Below are positions 1-8,433 of a stretch of 64,000 nt of DNA, in pieces. The stretch is taken from contig NZ_JBIWES010000003.1 of NCBI RefSeq assembly GCF_044762665.1, positions 124,001 to 188,000 on the forward strand, written 5' to 3'. A program made the translations under genes and the position numbers. Position 1 is the first letter of the stretch. Each line of letters starts with the position of its first letter. Under the pieces are notes generated by a model. That model had not been told where the DNA came from. It saw nothing but the letters and a program-made list of their open reading frames with translations, and ran no database searches. The DNA comes from Peribacillus frigoritolerans_B (lineage in GTDB: Bacteria > Bacillota > Bacilli > Bacillales > DSM-1321).

Positions 1-448
1 CAATTTTGCGATAATGGTGTTTTCCACCTTCTTCTTCATCTTTTTCGTCGGCCCATTTGACGACTTGCTGAAGCGGTGTGCGAATAATATCATTTGAAGG
101 TAAGAACGAATCGGTGTGAAATAAAATGGCGAGGGAAATGGTCTTTGCCTTTATCGGATTTTCTCCCAAGCGGATTAATAGTTTATGTGCTCGTTCTGCT
201 CCTTTGATCGGGTGAATATCATTTTGTTTATATAGATCATAATCCCATTTACCATTGCGATACCAGGTGAAATGACCCATATCATGCAAAAGTCCAGCTT
301 TGGCAGCAATATCAGGGTCGACATTATATTCATTTGCTAAGTGAAACGCATGGTATGCTACCGCAATCGCATGTGCCAGACCTGAACGGTTCAAGTATTT
401 TTGAGCAATGGGATGTGTAAAAATATCCAAAAGCTTTACATCTCTCAT
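1..448 (-). CDS. HD-domain phosphohydrolase, 3' end outside window
   Basis: The first 149 codons are present; the gene runs off the left edge. Translation from the ATG at 446-448, preceded by a strong AGGAGG, begins MRDVKLLDIF. It shows the HD signature: a first histidine in the SGLAHAIAVAYHAFHLANEY stretch, then GLLHDMGH, and a later conserved AILFHTDS, the usual order of metal-binding His and HD residues. HD proteins are metal-dependent phosphohydrolases, often acting on nucleotides. The exact substrate cannot be read. It lies downstream of and co-directional with lcfB, but a terminator separates them. Confidence 0.75.
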   Translation of the reverse strand, partial: MRDVKLLDIFTHPIAQKYLNRSGLAHAIAVAYHAFHLANEYNVDPDIAAKAGLLHDMGHFTWYRNGKWDYDLYKQNDIHPIKGAERAHKLLIRLGENPIKAKTISLAILFHTDSFLPSNDIIRTPLQQVVKWADEKDEEEGGKHHYRKI

Positions 449-570
449 CTAACCCCTCCTTACAATTTTGTGGAAATTTTTAATGACAATGATAACTCTT
501 TTCGAAACAAGAATCAAGGTTTTAAGTTCTTCAATATATTTTATGCATCCTCATACACTTTGGTTGTACA

Positions 571-606
571 AAAAAAAAGGACCATTGCCAGTTATAGGCA
601 ATGATC
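571..606 (-). terminator. Rho-independent terminator of lcfB
   Basis: On the minus strand a 10-bp stem (one G-U pair) with a 7-nt loop around GATCATTGCC / GGCAATGGTC is followed by a run of T. It lies 20 bp past the lcfB stop codon. Confidence 0.8.
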
Positions 607-625
607 TCCTCATGATCAATGTAAT

Positions 626-2170
626 TCAGTTTTGCAGTACATGGTTTTTCAAGGAACGTCGCAAAATTTTACCAGTCGCGTTTTTTGGAAGTTCATCCAA
701 AAACTCAATTTTTTCCGGTACCTTATATTTGGCCAAGTGTTCCATGCAATAGGCAAGCAGCTCTTCCTCGGTCAAAGCATTGTTTTTCTTTACCACAAAG
801 CATTTAACCACTTCCCCCTGATTGGGATCGGGAACGCCGATGGCTGCTGCCTCAACTACTTCAGGATGGGCATACAAAACCTCCTCCACTTCACGTGGAT
901 AGACATTATAGCCACCGACGATGATAAGCTCCTTTTTACGATCTACAATGAAAAAATAGCCTTCATCATCCATCCTGGCTAAATCGCCTGTATATAACCA
1001 GCCATTTTTCAAGACAGCGGCTGATTCTTCAGGCATTTTATAATAACCCTTCATTACATTCGGACCTCTGACAATCAATTCCCCTACCCCATTGATCGGA
1101 ACTTCTTCTCCAAGCTCATTGACCACTTTGTTTTCCACCCTAAGGATGGAGGTTCCGATGGAACCCGCCTTCCTAGGACGGTCCAAAGGATTGAAGCAGG
1201 TAACAGGGGAAGCTTCGGATAAGCCATATCCTTCTGAAACCCTGACATTAAATTTCCGCTCGAATGATTCAAGCAGGGACACTGGCATGGCGGATCCGCC
1301 CGAGATGCATATCCGCAACGACTTCAAAGCATCCTCTTTCGCATCTGGATATTGGAAAAGAAAGTTATACATCGTAGGCACTCCAGCAAAAACGGTCGCT
1401 TCGTATTTTTTGACTTGCCTGAATATTTCCTTTGGACTGAATTGCGGGACAATTAAAAGCGTACCACCGCTTATCAACGGGGCATTCACAACTACCGTTA
1501 AACTGAAAACATGGAACATTGGCAATGTCGTAATGACACGGTCACTTTCCGTGATTTTTAAATATTCCCCAATATCATGTGCATTGGAGTAGATATTGGC
1601 ATGTGTGAGCATGGCCCCCTTTGGTTTCCCCGTAGTTCCCGAGGTATAGAGTATGATTGCCGTATCTTCAGGATCCAGTTCTGGACCTTTAAACCCGTCA
1701 TCCCCCGATTCGACCATTTTTGTAAACGATTTCATTTTTTGATAGATGTTAAATTTGCTAATCTCCCCATTATCCGGCTGCGTTTCACAAATTACATATT
1801 GTTCGACGCTTGAGAGGGTTGGGTTCATTTTCTCTAATAAGGGTAAAAGCTTGTCTAATGCCACAACAACCTTTACATCGCCATTATTCAGGATGTAACC
1901 AATCTCGTCAGGTGTGTAAATGGGATTGACGGGAATTACGGTCGCCCCTGCTCGCATAGCTCCATACAACGAAATGATGAAATGTGGAGAGTTGCCTAAT
2001 AACAGCGCAATGTTATCACCCTTTGTAACACCAAGCCTATGTAATTCGTCTGCGAACTTCGTAACGGCCTTATCCAATTCCCCATATGAAGTGGATTGAT
2101 CCACAAAGTAATATGCTGGCTTATCCGCCTTTTTTAAAGCCATTTGATGAAGCCGTTCAGATAAATTCAT
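626..2170 (-). CDS. lcfB: Long-chain fatty acid-CoA ligase
   Basis: 514-residue acyl-CoA synthetase of the ANL (AMP-forming) superfamily. It activates long-chain fatty acids to acyl-CoA through an acyl-AMP intermediate, feeding beta-oxidation. The AMP-binding P-loop YTSGTTGKPKGAML lies near residue 172, the YGLSEASPV motif near 315, the adenylate-contacting YTGDLARMDDEGYFFIVDR near 400, and the catalytic lysine in PKNATGKILRR near the C terminus. The start has a good GGGAGG. A FadR-type palindrome and a sigma-A promoter precede it, as in B. subtilis lcfB (yhfL), a FadR-regulon member. lplJ and yhfI lie upstream on the same strand, as in B. subtilis, but with their own terminator. Confidence 0.9.
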   Translation of the reverse strand: MNLSERLHQMALKKADKPAYYFVDQSTSYGELDKAVTKFADELHRLGVTKGDNIALLLGNSPHFIISLYGAMRAGATVIPVNPIYTPDEIGYILNNGDVKVVVALDKLLPLLEKMNPTLSSVEQYVICETQPDNGEISKFNIYQKMKSFTKMVESGDDGFKGPELDPEDTAIILYTSGTTGKPKGAMLTHANIYSNAHDIGEYLKITESDRVITTLPMFHVFSLTVVVNAPLISGGTLLIVPQFSPKEIFRQVKKYEATVFAGVPTMYNFLFQYPDAKEDALKSLRICISGGSAMPVSLLESFERKFNVRVSEGYGLSEASPVTCFNPLDRPRKAGSIGTSILRVENKVVNELGEEVPINGVGELIVRGPNVMKGYYKMPEESAAVLKNGWLYTGDLARMDDEGYFFIVDRKKELIIVGGYNVYPREVEEVLYAHPEVVEAAAIGVPDPNQGEVVKCFVVKKNNALTEEELLAYCMEHLAKYKVPEKIEFLDELPKNATGKILRRSLKNHVLQN

Positions 2171-2194
2171 CTTTCTCCCTCCCCTGCAAATAGC

Positions 2195-2214
2195 ATGAAT
2201 GAATAGTCATTCAT
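2195..2214 (-). promoter_or_regulatory. FadR operator of lcfB
   Basis: The 20-bp element ATGAATGAATAGTCATTCAT has perfect 8-bp arms ATGAATGA/TCATTCAT around a 4-bp centre. This matches the TGAATGA-N4-TCATTCA consensus of Bacillus FadR (YsiA), the TetR repressor released by long-chain acyl-CoA. It lies about 25 bp upstream of the lcfB start and just downstream of the -10 box, where binding would block elongation or clearance. fadR itself is outside the window. Confidence 0.88.
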
Positions 2215-2240
2215 TTTTATGGTGAACTAAATACAGTTTT

Positions 2241-2269
2241 ATTATATTAAAAGAATGCGATCACAGCAA
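2241..2269 (-). promoter_or_regulatory. Sigma-A promoter of lcfB
   Basis: Minus strand: -35 TTGCTG (2264-2269), 17-bp spacer, -10 TATAAT (2241-2246). The predicted start near 2235 places the FadR palindrome at about +20 to +40. Confidence 0.75.
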
Positions 2270-2312
2270 GAATTTTATCCATTTTCAAGAAATTACTGTC
2301 ATTATTAGGCAT

Positions 2313-2344
2313 AAAAGCCGTCCTATTAAATCGGGACGGCTTTT
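2313..2344 (-). terminator. Terminator of lplJ
   Basis: An 11-bp stem AAAAGCCGTCC / GGACGGCTTTT with a 10-nt loop, ending in T on the minus strand, just past the lplJ stop. Confidence 0.85.
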
Positions 2345-2349
2345 CAAGC

Positions 2350-3339
2350 TTAATATATTAAAGCCAATATTTCTTCTTTTGTTACATTGCCAAAATAATG
2401 ACGAACATCGATCTCATCCAGTACCCTGCTGATTGCTTCCTTTTCATAGCGTATTCCAGTAAGCTTTTGTTCAATATCCGCAACCTCACCGACCCCGAAG
2501 AAATCACCGTAGATTTTACAATTTTCAATGATTCCCCTGTTCACTTCAAGACGGATATCAACAGATCCCACAGGGAATCTATGCGAGTTTTGCAAGTTGA
2601 ATTTAGGTGATTTTCCATAATTCCACTCCCAGTTTTGATACCTTTCTTCCGATATTTCGTGAATTTTCTCCCAATCCGTCTCGGTTAAAACATACTCTGT
2701 AACCTTACCGCTATCTTTGAAAATATTTTGCAGGAGGAATGAACGGAATTCTTCAACAGACATCGGTTCTTTTAGGAAATCGGCGATATTACCGACACGG
2801 CTTCTTATCGATTTAATCCCTTTGGACTCGATTTTATCTTTTTTCACTTTTAAAGCGGATACAATGTGATCCATTTCTGATTGAAACAGCAATGTCCCAT
2901 GACTGAACATCCTGCCCTTCGTTGAAAACATCGCGTTCCCTGAAATCTTCTTTCCTTCAGCCAGAATATCGTTACGTCCGCTCAATTCAGCATGTATTCC
3001 TAGTTTCTCGAGCGTTTCCACGACAGGCTGGGTGAATTTCCTGAAGTTATGGAAACTATCCCCATCATCTCTCGTAATGAAACTGAAATTGAGATTCCCC
3101 AGGTCATGATAAACCGCTCCGCCCCCGGAAAGGCGGCGAACAACTGTAATGCCATTTCCATCTACATAATCGGAATTGATTTCTTCAATCGTATTTTGAT
3201 TTCTTCCTATGATGATTGAAGGACGATTAATGTAAAATAGAAGATAAGTTTCATCTATATTTAAATGTTTAAGCGCATATTCTTCGATGGCCAGGTTAAT
3301 TCTTGGATCTGTAATTCCCTTATTATCAATAAAAAGCAC
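2350..3339 (-). CDS. lplJ: Lipoate-protein ligase
   Basis: 329-residue LplA/LplJ-type ligase. It activates lipoate with ATP and attaches it to lipoyl domains of 2-oxoacid dehydrogenases and GcvH. Visible are the RRLSGGGAVYHDLGNLNFSF signature (about residues 69-88) and the KKISGNAMFSTKGRMFSHGTLLF segment, which contains the lipoyl-AMP-binding lysine region. A C-terminal accessory domain follows, with length typical for the family. Start is the ATG at 3337-3339 after a GGAGG-type site. yhfI follows upstream with 39 bp between, as in B. subtilis yhfI-lplJ, so the two are probably cotranscribed. Confidence 0.9.
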   Translation of the reverse strand: MLFIDNKGITDPRINLAIEEYALKHLNIDETYLLFYINRPSIIIGRNQNTIEEINSDYVDGNGITVVRRLSGGGAVYHDLGNLNFSFITRDDGDSFHNFRKFTQPVVETLEKLGIHAELSGRNDILAEGKKISGNAMFSTKGRMFSHGTLLFQSEMDHIVSALKVKKDKIESKGIKSIRSRVGNIADFLKEPMSVEEFRSFLLQNIFKDSGKVTEYVLTETDWEKIHEISEERYQNWEWNYGKSPKFNLQNSHRFPVGSVDIRLEVNRGIIENCKIYGDFFGVGEVADIEQKLTGIRYEKEAISRVLDEIDVRHYFGNVTKEEILALIY

Positions 3340-3378
3340 AGTTGTTCCTCCTTGTAGACTTCATATCCCAGATGTTTT

Positions 3379-4113
3379 TTATAGTTGGAATTCGAGATTG
3401 GTTTTGGCTACAGCTATTTCCCTTTTGAATACCTCGGATGCTTCTTTTTTCAGTTGATCGAGATTCCCATAATGAGGAAGGTGAGTTAACAGCAATAGCT
3501 GGACGTCTGCCTTTTCTGCCAGCAGGCCCGCTTCCCGTGCCGTCATATGCCCCGCCTTTGAACCATCCATATCACTATAAAAGTTACTTTCACATAATAA
3601 AACATTTGCGTCTTTAGCGAAATCTGCAAGCTCGTCCATATATGAACTGTCCCCTGTGTAAACTATCGAATGATTTTCTGCTTCAATCCTCATTGCAAAA
3701 CAAGGGACTGGATGTTTTGTTTTCATGAACGTAAATTTACACGGTCCAATGGTTAAGGGTTGATCAGCAGAGTAGGCGATCCCCTTTGTCACGTCTTTAT
3801 AAGTTAACTTACCGAATTCGACTTCGTCCAAATCATGACCATAAATAGGAATGGTCCTTTTTTCGCTGCCCAATATCTGCTGTATGAACGCAGCGTGCTG
3901 CAGGACACCAATATCCGCTACATGATCCGGATGATAGTGGGATAATACAACTGCACCAAGATCCTCTGGCTTCATATGGTTTTGCAGCTGTGATAGAACA
4001 CCGCTGCCACAATCAAGCAGAATGCGAAAATCTTCATATTCAAGCAAATAGCCGGAACTTGCCTCATTTTTAGCTGGATAACCGCCCCAGCAGCCAATTA
4101 CGGTGATTTTCAT
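3379..4113 (-). CDS. yhfI: Metallo-beta-lactamase-fold hydrolase YhfI
   Basis: 244-residue MBL-fold hydrolase with the zinc motif LSHYHPDHVAD near residue 65, plus downstream ligands in the KHPVPC, YTGDSSY, SNFYS and LLLTHLPHYG segments. The family resembles RNase Z/cyclic phosphodiesterase-type MBL enzymes; the substrate is unknown. I placed the start at 4113 because AGGAG sits 9 nt upstream; an in-frame ATG at 4152 lacks such a site. Divergent from yhfH and upstream of lplJ, as in B. subtilis. Confidence 0.85.
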   Translation of the reverse strand: MKITVIGCWGGYPAKNEASSGYLLEYEDFRILLDCGSGVLSQLQNHMKPEDLGAVVLSHYHPDHVADIGVLQHAAFIQQILGSEKRTIPIYGHDLDEVEFGKLTYKDVTKGIAYSADQPLTIGPCKFTFMKTKHPVPCFAMRIEAENHSIVYTGDSSYMDELADFAKDANVLLCESNFYSDMDGSKAGHMTAREAGLLAEKADVQLLLLTHLPHYGNLDQLKKEASEVFKREIAVAKTNLEFQL

Positions 4114-4225
4114 GCTTAGGCACTCCTTTTTTTCTCTCAATGACTTCCCCATTAATATAAACTATTCTTGCCCTTATTTCACCTTTTTTACTTATGTTAT
4201 AAAACATTCATTGACATTGTAAATC

Positions 4226-4234
4226 TGTTATAAT
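4226..4234 (+). promoter_or_regulatory. Extended -10 promoter for yhfH
   Basis: TGtTATAAT gives a consensus -10 with the upstream TG extension. The TTGACA nearby is only 12 bp away, too close to be its -35. Confidence 0.5.
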
Positions 4235-4286
4235 ACAATAAAACCATAGAAATGAGAATAATAAAAAAATTCAGGAGATGATGTTC

Positions 4287-4415
4287 ATGATTCAAAGTAG
4301 TGTTGAGTTCTTTAAAAACCTGCCACCGAAACAATGCACGGAATGCGGAAAAAAAATTGAAGAACAGCACGAATGTTATGGAAACCACTGTGATCATTGC
4401 CTTTCTGGAGAGTAG
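4287..4415 (+). CDS. yhfH: Small zinc-ribbon protein YhfH
   Basis: A 42-residue protein with two cysteine pairs: QCTECGKK at residues 16-23 and ECYGNHCDHC at 29-38. These should bind one zinc. It matches the small YhfH protein lying next to yhfI in B. subtilis. The start at 4287 is 9 nt from AGGAG; in-frame ATGs at 4278 and 4281 are too close to it. Function is unknown. Confidence 0.78.
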   Translation: MIQSSVEFFKNLPPKQCTECGKKIEEQHECYGNHCDHCLSGE

Positions 4416-4496
4416 TAGTCTTGTGTTTCACCATCCGCTTCCCAAATAGCAGGATGAATATATATATGTTTCGGTTTCGCAGCTGAAACCAACCCC

Positions 4497-4539
4497 AATA
4501 AAAGAAGAGATACCGATCATCGGTATCTCTTCTTTTATT
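4497..4539. terminator. Bidirectional terminator between yhfH and yhgD
   Basis: Perfect 21-bp inverted repeat (arms 4497-4517 and 4519-4539), A-rich on the left arm and T-rich on the right, between two convergent genes. It should stop transcription from both sides. Confidence 0.9.
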
Positions 4540-4574
4540 GAGGTTCATTGCCTTTCAGCAAAAAAATAGAATTG

Positions 4575-5150
4575 TCACGTAACGGATAATCCTTTGAATA
4601 AATATATTTTAAATAGTTCAGCAATTTCCTCTTTCTCTAATGGGGCATGATTCCTTTCCCAATCAAAAATCAGGGCAAGGTACATCTTTAGCATCAGGAA
4701 AGCTGTTATCTCTGGATCGCAAGGTTGTATATAGCCCTTATCAATCGCTATTTTTAGTTTGTCCTTAATGTAGGATACAATGGCTTCTTCCATTTCATTA
4801 ACCATCTCCTGAACGGCTGGCGTACCTATTTCCCGCTCTTCCTGAAGAAGTTTTAATGATAATTGATGTTCCTGCCTGAACTCCAGAATTCGATAAACGG
4901 CCCGATGCAGGTTTTCAAAAAAGGAGAGTTGGTCATCCAAAGACTGTTCCGCCTCATACTTCATTTCCTCTATCAACCGCTGAACGATTTCTTTAAACAG
5001 CTCTTCTTTATTTTTATAAAAGGTATAAATGGTCCCTTTTCCCACATTGGCAATTTTAGCGACTTGATCCATCGTCGTTGCCTTATAGCCAAAAAGTGAA
5101 AACGACTTGGTCGCGGCTTCCAAAATTAATTTTTTACGATCAACAGACAT
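4575..5150 (-). CDS. yhgD: TetR/AcrR family regulator YhgD
   Basis: 191-residue TetR-type repressor. The N-terminal helix-turn-helix spans about residues 6-52 (AATKSFSLFGYKATTMDQVA, then GKGTIYTFYKNKEELF). The remaining helical domain would bind a ligand and dimerise. The start at 5150 has GAGGTGG close upstream. In B. subtilis yhgD follows hemEHY and precedes the membrane gene yhgE; here hemY is missing between hemH and yhgD and no yhgE is present. Its target is unknown. Confidence 0.85.
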   Translation of the reverse strand: MSVDRKKLILEAATKSFSLFGYKATTMDQVAKIANVGKGTIYTFYKNKEELFKEIVQRLIEEMKYEAEQSLDDQLSFFENLHRAVYRILEFRQEHQLSLKLLQEEREIGTPAVQEMVNEMEEAIVSYIKDKLKIAIDKGYIQPCDPEITAFLMLKMYLALIFDWERNHAPLEKEEIAELFKIYLFKGLSVT

Positions 5151-5202
5151 TTCCCACCTCAATCCTGACCAGACGGACAATACAGTCATTATGTTCAACG
5201 AT

Positions 5203-5231
5203 ATCATACCAAAAATTTTCAGTCTTTTCAA
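5203..5231 (-). promoter_or_regulatory. Sigma-A promoter of yhgD
   Basis: Minus strand: -35 TTGAAA (5226-5231), 17-bp spacer, -10 TATGAT (5203-5208), about 50 bp before the start codon. The rest of the 275-bp gap up to hemH shows no gene. Confidence 0.65.
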
Positions 5232-5425
5232 TTATATTATCAATTACTTAGAGAAACAATGGCCATCCCCGTTACTGGACAGCCACTTTTCGAAAATAGG
5301 GTATTTATTTAAATCAGCAAGGTCAAGTAAAAAGAAAGCGTCGCTTTTCCGGTGAATTACCTAACATCAAATGAAAATTTGCAGAGCATATTGCAAGCTT
5401 GGTTAAACTAACTCCTATTGACTGA

Positions 5426-6361
5426 TCACTTTTCCTGTAATCTGTTTAAAATGATCGTGGCCAAAGCATCGATGAATTCAGGTTTAACATTAGGCATATC
5501 CGGCCTATAGTAGCCTGCACCAATCTCTTCCGTCACAACCTTACATTCATAATCGTTATCATAAAGGACTTCAAGGTGCTCGGCAACAAAGCCAACAGGA
5601 ATATAAATGAAAGCTTTATAACCTTTTGCCTGGTGAAGATCTCTGGTTAAATCCTGTACATCAGGTCCCAACCATGGTTCAGGAGTTTGTCCAGCGCTTT
5701 GCCAGCCTACTGCATAATTGGTAACCCCTGCGCCTTCGGCAATCATGTCTGCCGTTTCTTTCAGTTGATTTGGATACGGATCTCCCGATTGCAAGATTTT
5801 TTCCGGGAGGCTATGTGCCGACACGATCAAAGCGAAATTATCGCGTTCTTCCGAGGTCATTTTCCCGATTACTTCTTTTACTTGGTCTACCCAATATTGG
5901 ATGAATTTTGGTTCATCATACCAGCTTTCAACGGAAGTGATGGTCAGGTCCCCCAATTTAGCGGCTTCATCCTGGGCACGTCCATTATAAGACTTCACGC
6001 TGAATGTTGAAAAATGCGGTGCCAATACTATACTGACCGCTTCTTTGATTCCATCTTCATGCATTTGTTTCACTGCGTCTTCAACAAAAGGTTCAATATG
6101 TTTCAGTCCAAGATATGCCTTGAATTCAACTTCCTCCTGAACGGAATTCAATTTCTTTTCAAGCGCTTCAGCTTGTCCTGCCGTTATTTTTGCAAGCGGG
6201 GATAATCCACCGATCGCTTCATATCTGCCTTTTAGGTCGGCAATCAATTCGTCGCTTGGCCGTCTCCCATGACGAATATGTGTATAATACCTTTCAATAT
6301 CCTCTTCAGTGTATGGAGTACCATAAGCCATGACTAAAAGGCCCATTTTTTTTCTTGACAT
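5426..6361 (-). CDS. hemH: Ferrochelatase (coproporphyrin type)
   Basis: 311-residue HemH/CpfC, matching the length of the soluble B. subtilis enzyme. In Firmicutes it inserts iron into coproporphyrin III in the coproporphyrin-dependent haem pathway. Visible are the N-terminal LLVMAYGTPYTEEDIERYYTHI segment, the catalytic histidine in VSAHSLPEKI (near residue 183), and the C-terminal PVGFVAEHLEVLYDND with the conserved glutamate. It follows hemE by 78 bp and is probably cotranscribed. The next enzyme expected in the operon, hemY, is absent from the window. Confidence 0.93.
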   Translation of the reverse strand: MSRKKMGLLVMAYGTPYTEEDIERYYTHIRHGRRPSDELIADLKGRYEAIGGLSPLAKITAGQAEALEKKLNSVQEEVEFKAYLGLKHIEPFVEDAVKQMHEDGIKEAVSIVLAPHFSTFSVKSYNGRAQDEAAKLGDLTITSVESWYDEPKFIQYWVDQVKEVIGKMTSEERDNFALIVSAHSLPEKILQSGDPYPNQLKETADMIAEGAGVTNYAVGWQSAGQTPEPWLGPDVQDLTRDLHQAKGYKAFIYIPVGFVAEHLEVLYDNDYECKVVTEEIGAGYYRPDMPNVKPEFIDALATIILNRLQEK

Positions 6362-6439
6362 GAAATTACACCTCTTTTAAAGATTTCGTTCTTTCATTGT
6401 GCATCCAATTACGGAGTTTTAGCAAATGGTTCGCTCACT

Positions 6440-7483
6440 TTACTTCATTTTTGAGGAATATTCATGAATGAAAGCGGTCAGCCTCTTCAGTGTTTCCGGA
6501 TTTACGGAAGGGAAAACCCCATGACCAAGATTAAAGATGTAGCCGTCCTGTTCCATGCCCTGATCCAGGATCCTTTTCGTCCGTTCTTCTATAACATCCC
6601 ATGATGATAATAGCAGGGCAGGATCAAGATTACCTTGTACCGTTTTCTGGATTCCCATTTGTCTTGCTTCTGTAATTGGCAGTCTCCAATCAAGCCCGAC
6701 TACATCAATCGGAAGATCATTCCACTCAAGTGCCAAGTGACTTGCGCCGACCCCGAACATGATTAGCGGTACATTTTCTTCACGCAATGAAGAAAAGATA
6801 CGAGTCATGATCGGCTTGATGAACACGCGGTAATCTTCAACGTTCAAAGCACCCACCCATGAATCAAAGATTTGGACGGCTTTAACGCCGGCTTTGATTT
6901 GTGACTTGACATAGATGATGATCATATCCGCCAATTTATCCATTAATGCAAACCAGGCCTTTGGCTCGGAATACATGAAAGCTTTCGTCTTATTGTAGTT
7001 TTTGGAGGGGCCGCCTTCAATCATGTATGAAGCAATGGTGAACGGAGCCCCGGAGAAACCGATCAAAGGAACGGACAATTGTTCCGTGGTCAATAATTTA
7101 ATCGTGTCCAACACATATGGAATGTCTTTCTCTGGGTTCAATTCACCTAATTTTTCAACATCTGTCACCGATTGGATCGGGTTGGATATGACTGGACCGA
7201 TTCCGGACTTAATCTCAACATCGACACCAATGGCTGGTAGCGGTGTCATTATATCTTTATATAAAATCGCAGCGTCTACGTCATATTGCTCAACTGGCAA
7301 TCTAGTTACATAAGCGCATAATTCCGGCTGGTGAGTAATTTCAAAAAGTGAGTACTTCTCTTTCAATTTACGGTATTCCGGCTGTGAACGGCCGGCCTGA
7401 CGCATATACCAAACAGGCACATGATCCGTTTTCTCTCCTCTTGCAGCTTTTAAAAATGTATCATTCGTAATTTCCTTAGACAT
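6440..7483 (-). CDS. hemE: Uroporphyrinogen decarboxylase
   Basis: 347-residue HemE, which converts uroporphyrinogen III to coproporphyrinogen III. The signature PVWYMRQAGRSQPEYR is near residue 25; IGFSGAPFT and the tail FNLGHGVFPSVNPE also match the family. I chose the start MSKEITNDTF at 7483 (AAGGTGG 6 nt upstream) over an in-frame ATG at 7504, which would add seven residues absent from B. subtilis HemE. First gene of a hemE-hemH operon. Confidence 0.95.
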   Translation of the reverse strand: MSKEITNDTFLKAARGEKTDHVPVWYMRQAGRSQPEYRKLKEKYSLFEITHQPELCAYVTRLPVEQYDVDAAILYKDIMTPLPAIGVDVEIKSGIGPVISNPIQSVTDVEKLGELNPEKDIPYVLDTIKLLTTEQLSVPLIGFSGAPFTIASYMIEGGPSKNYNKTKAFMYSEPKAWFALMDKLADMIIIYVKSQIKAGVKAVQIFDSWVGALNVEDYRVFIKPIMTRIFSSLREENVPLIMFGVGASHLALEWNDLPIDVVGLDWRLPITEARQMGIQKTVQGNLDPALLLSSWDVIEERTKRILDQGMEQDGYIFNLGHGVFPSVNPETLKRLTAFIHEYSSKMK

Positions 7484-7601
7484 TAATATCCACCTTTCAA
7501 GCAATCACGTTTCTATTTTTATTCATTACCTACATAGAATATCAGAAGGATGTTGAATTTCAAATCGAATCTCCTTAAACTATAGCTTTTTCTATAATAG
7601 A

Positions 7602-7628
7602 AGTATAGCCAACCTATATATTTGTCAA
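7602..7628 (-). promoter_or_regulatory. Candidate promoter of hemEH
   Basis: Minus strand: TTGACA (7623-7628) and TATACT (7602-7607) with a 15-bp spacer, shorter than ideal. It is the best candidate in the hemE upstream region. Confidence 0.4.
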
Positions 7629-7754
7629 AAAATCGACTTTTTTATACGTACCTTACCGGTTTGCCAGCTTGATGGTTAGTTTGGAAATGGTAAAAGCACT
7701 ATTCATTGGGTAAAATGGGTATACAGGTACTATATAGTAATTGGAGGGGAAATT

Positions 7755-8270
7755 ATGAATGTATTCATCACATCAGGCACTTACGATTTTTTGAAAATCA
7801 AAAAAGATAAGCACCCGAATGAAAAAATATTACTTATGCAAAATCCTGACACTGCAGTACTTTTACATGAAACAACTGGTAAAACGATCTTCAGCTCGCC
7901 ACGTAAGTATGAAGTGGTTGATGGGAAAGGGAACCTTCAGGATCATGGGTATGTAGTCATGAATAATATCCCTGTAAGTGAGGAAGGACGGCCGGTATTC
8001 GAACATCGTTTTAAAAACAGGGCTGGATTCATTGAAAATGAACCGGGTTTCGTCGCACTTCGTATTCTGCGGCCGATCAACTCTGAAACTTATGTTATTC
8101 TAACGATTTGGGAGAAACAAGCTGATTTCCTGAACTGGAAGAATTCCAGTTCCTTTAAGATGGCGCATAACAGCGACTCAAAACCTCCCGTTACGAATTC
8201 CAGCCAGAAGATGTTTTCGGGTGAAGCCTATGTAACCCAATACACATTGGTGAAGGATTCCGAAGAATAA
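7755..8270 (+). CDS. hmoB: Haem-degrading monooxygenase HmoB
   Basis: 171-residue protein corresponding to B. subtilis HmoB (YhgC), an IsdG-like haem monooxygenase that releases iron from haem. The C-terminal half is the antibiotic-biosynthesis-monooxygenase (ABM) ferredoxin-like domain: VALRILRPINSETYVILTIWEKQADFLNW followed by a short helix-rich tail. GGAGGGG precedes the start. It is divergent from hemE, as in B. subtilis. No clear Fur box was found in its upstream region. Confidence 0.82.
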   Translation: MNVFITSGTYDFLKIKKDKHPNEKILLMQNPDTAVLLHETTGKTIFSSPRKYEVVDGKGNLQDHGYVVMNNIPVSEEGRPVFEHRFKNRAGFIENEPGFVALRILRPINSETYVILTIWEKQADFLNWKNSSSFKMAHNSDSKPPVTNSSQKMFSGEAYVTQYTLVKDSEE

Positions 8271-8291
8271 TCCATTCCTGCTCAATAAAAG

Positions 8292-8319
8292 GCCCATCCC
8301 CTCAAGGATGGGCTTCTTC
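8292..8319 (+). terminator. Terminator of hmoB
   Basis: 8-bp stem GCCCATCC / GGATGGGC with a 6-nt loop and a T-rich tail, 22 bp past the hmoB stop. Confidence 0.8.
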
Positions 8320-8433
8320 ATAGTAATGCAGAAAGTTATTTTGAATGCATAATGATCAATAAAACCTATAACAATCCGACAAATTCCTTCTTTATTTCCG
8401 GGGAAATGCAACCGATATTTACATATATTTCAT

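Noticed and set aside
401..752. Overlapping plus-strand ORFs at the lcfB end
   Set aside because: They cover the AT-rich terminator and the antisense of two clear minus-strand genes, and lack ribosome binding sites.
1092..1592. 166-codon plus-strand ORF inside lcfB
   Set aside because: Antisense shadow of a conserved acyl-CoA ligase; composition rich in Ser/Leu typical of reverse-strand reading.
4207..4234. TTGACA near 4211 as -35 of the yhfH promoter
   Set aside because: Only 12 bp from TATAAT, too short a spacer; the TG extension explains the -10 better.
4197..4548. Two minus-strand ORFs over yhfH
   Set aside because: They are antisense to yhfH and cross the bidirectional terminator, with no ribosome binding site.
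5107..5355. 82-codon plus-strand ORF in the yhgD-hemH gap as a possible hemY remnant
   Set aside because: Wrong strand for hemY and no FAD-binding motif (GxGxxG) in any frame of the gap.
7630..7754. Fur box upstream of hmoB
   Set aside because: I searched for a TGATAAT-N-ATTATCA-like dyad and found none with more than about nine matches.
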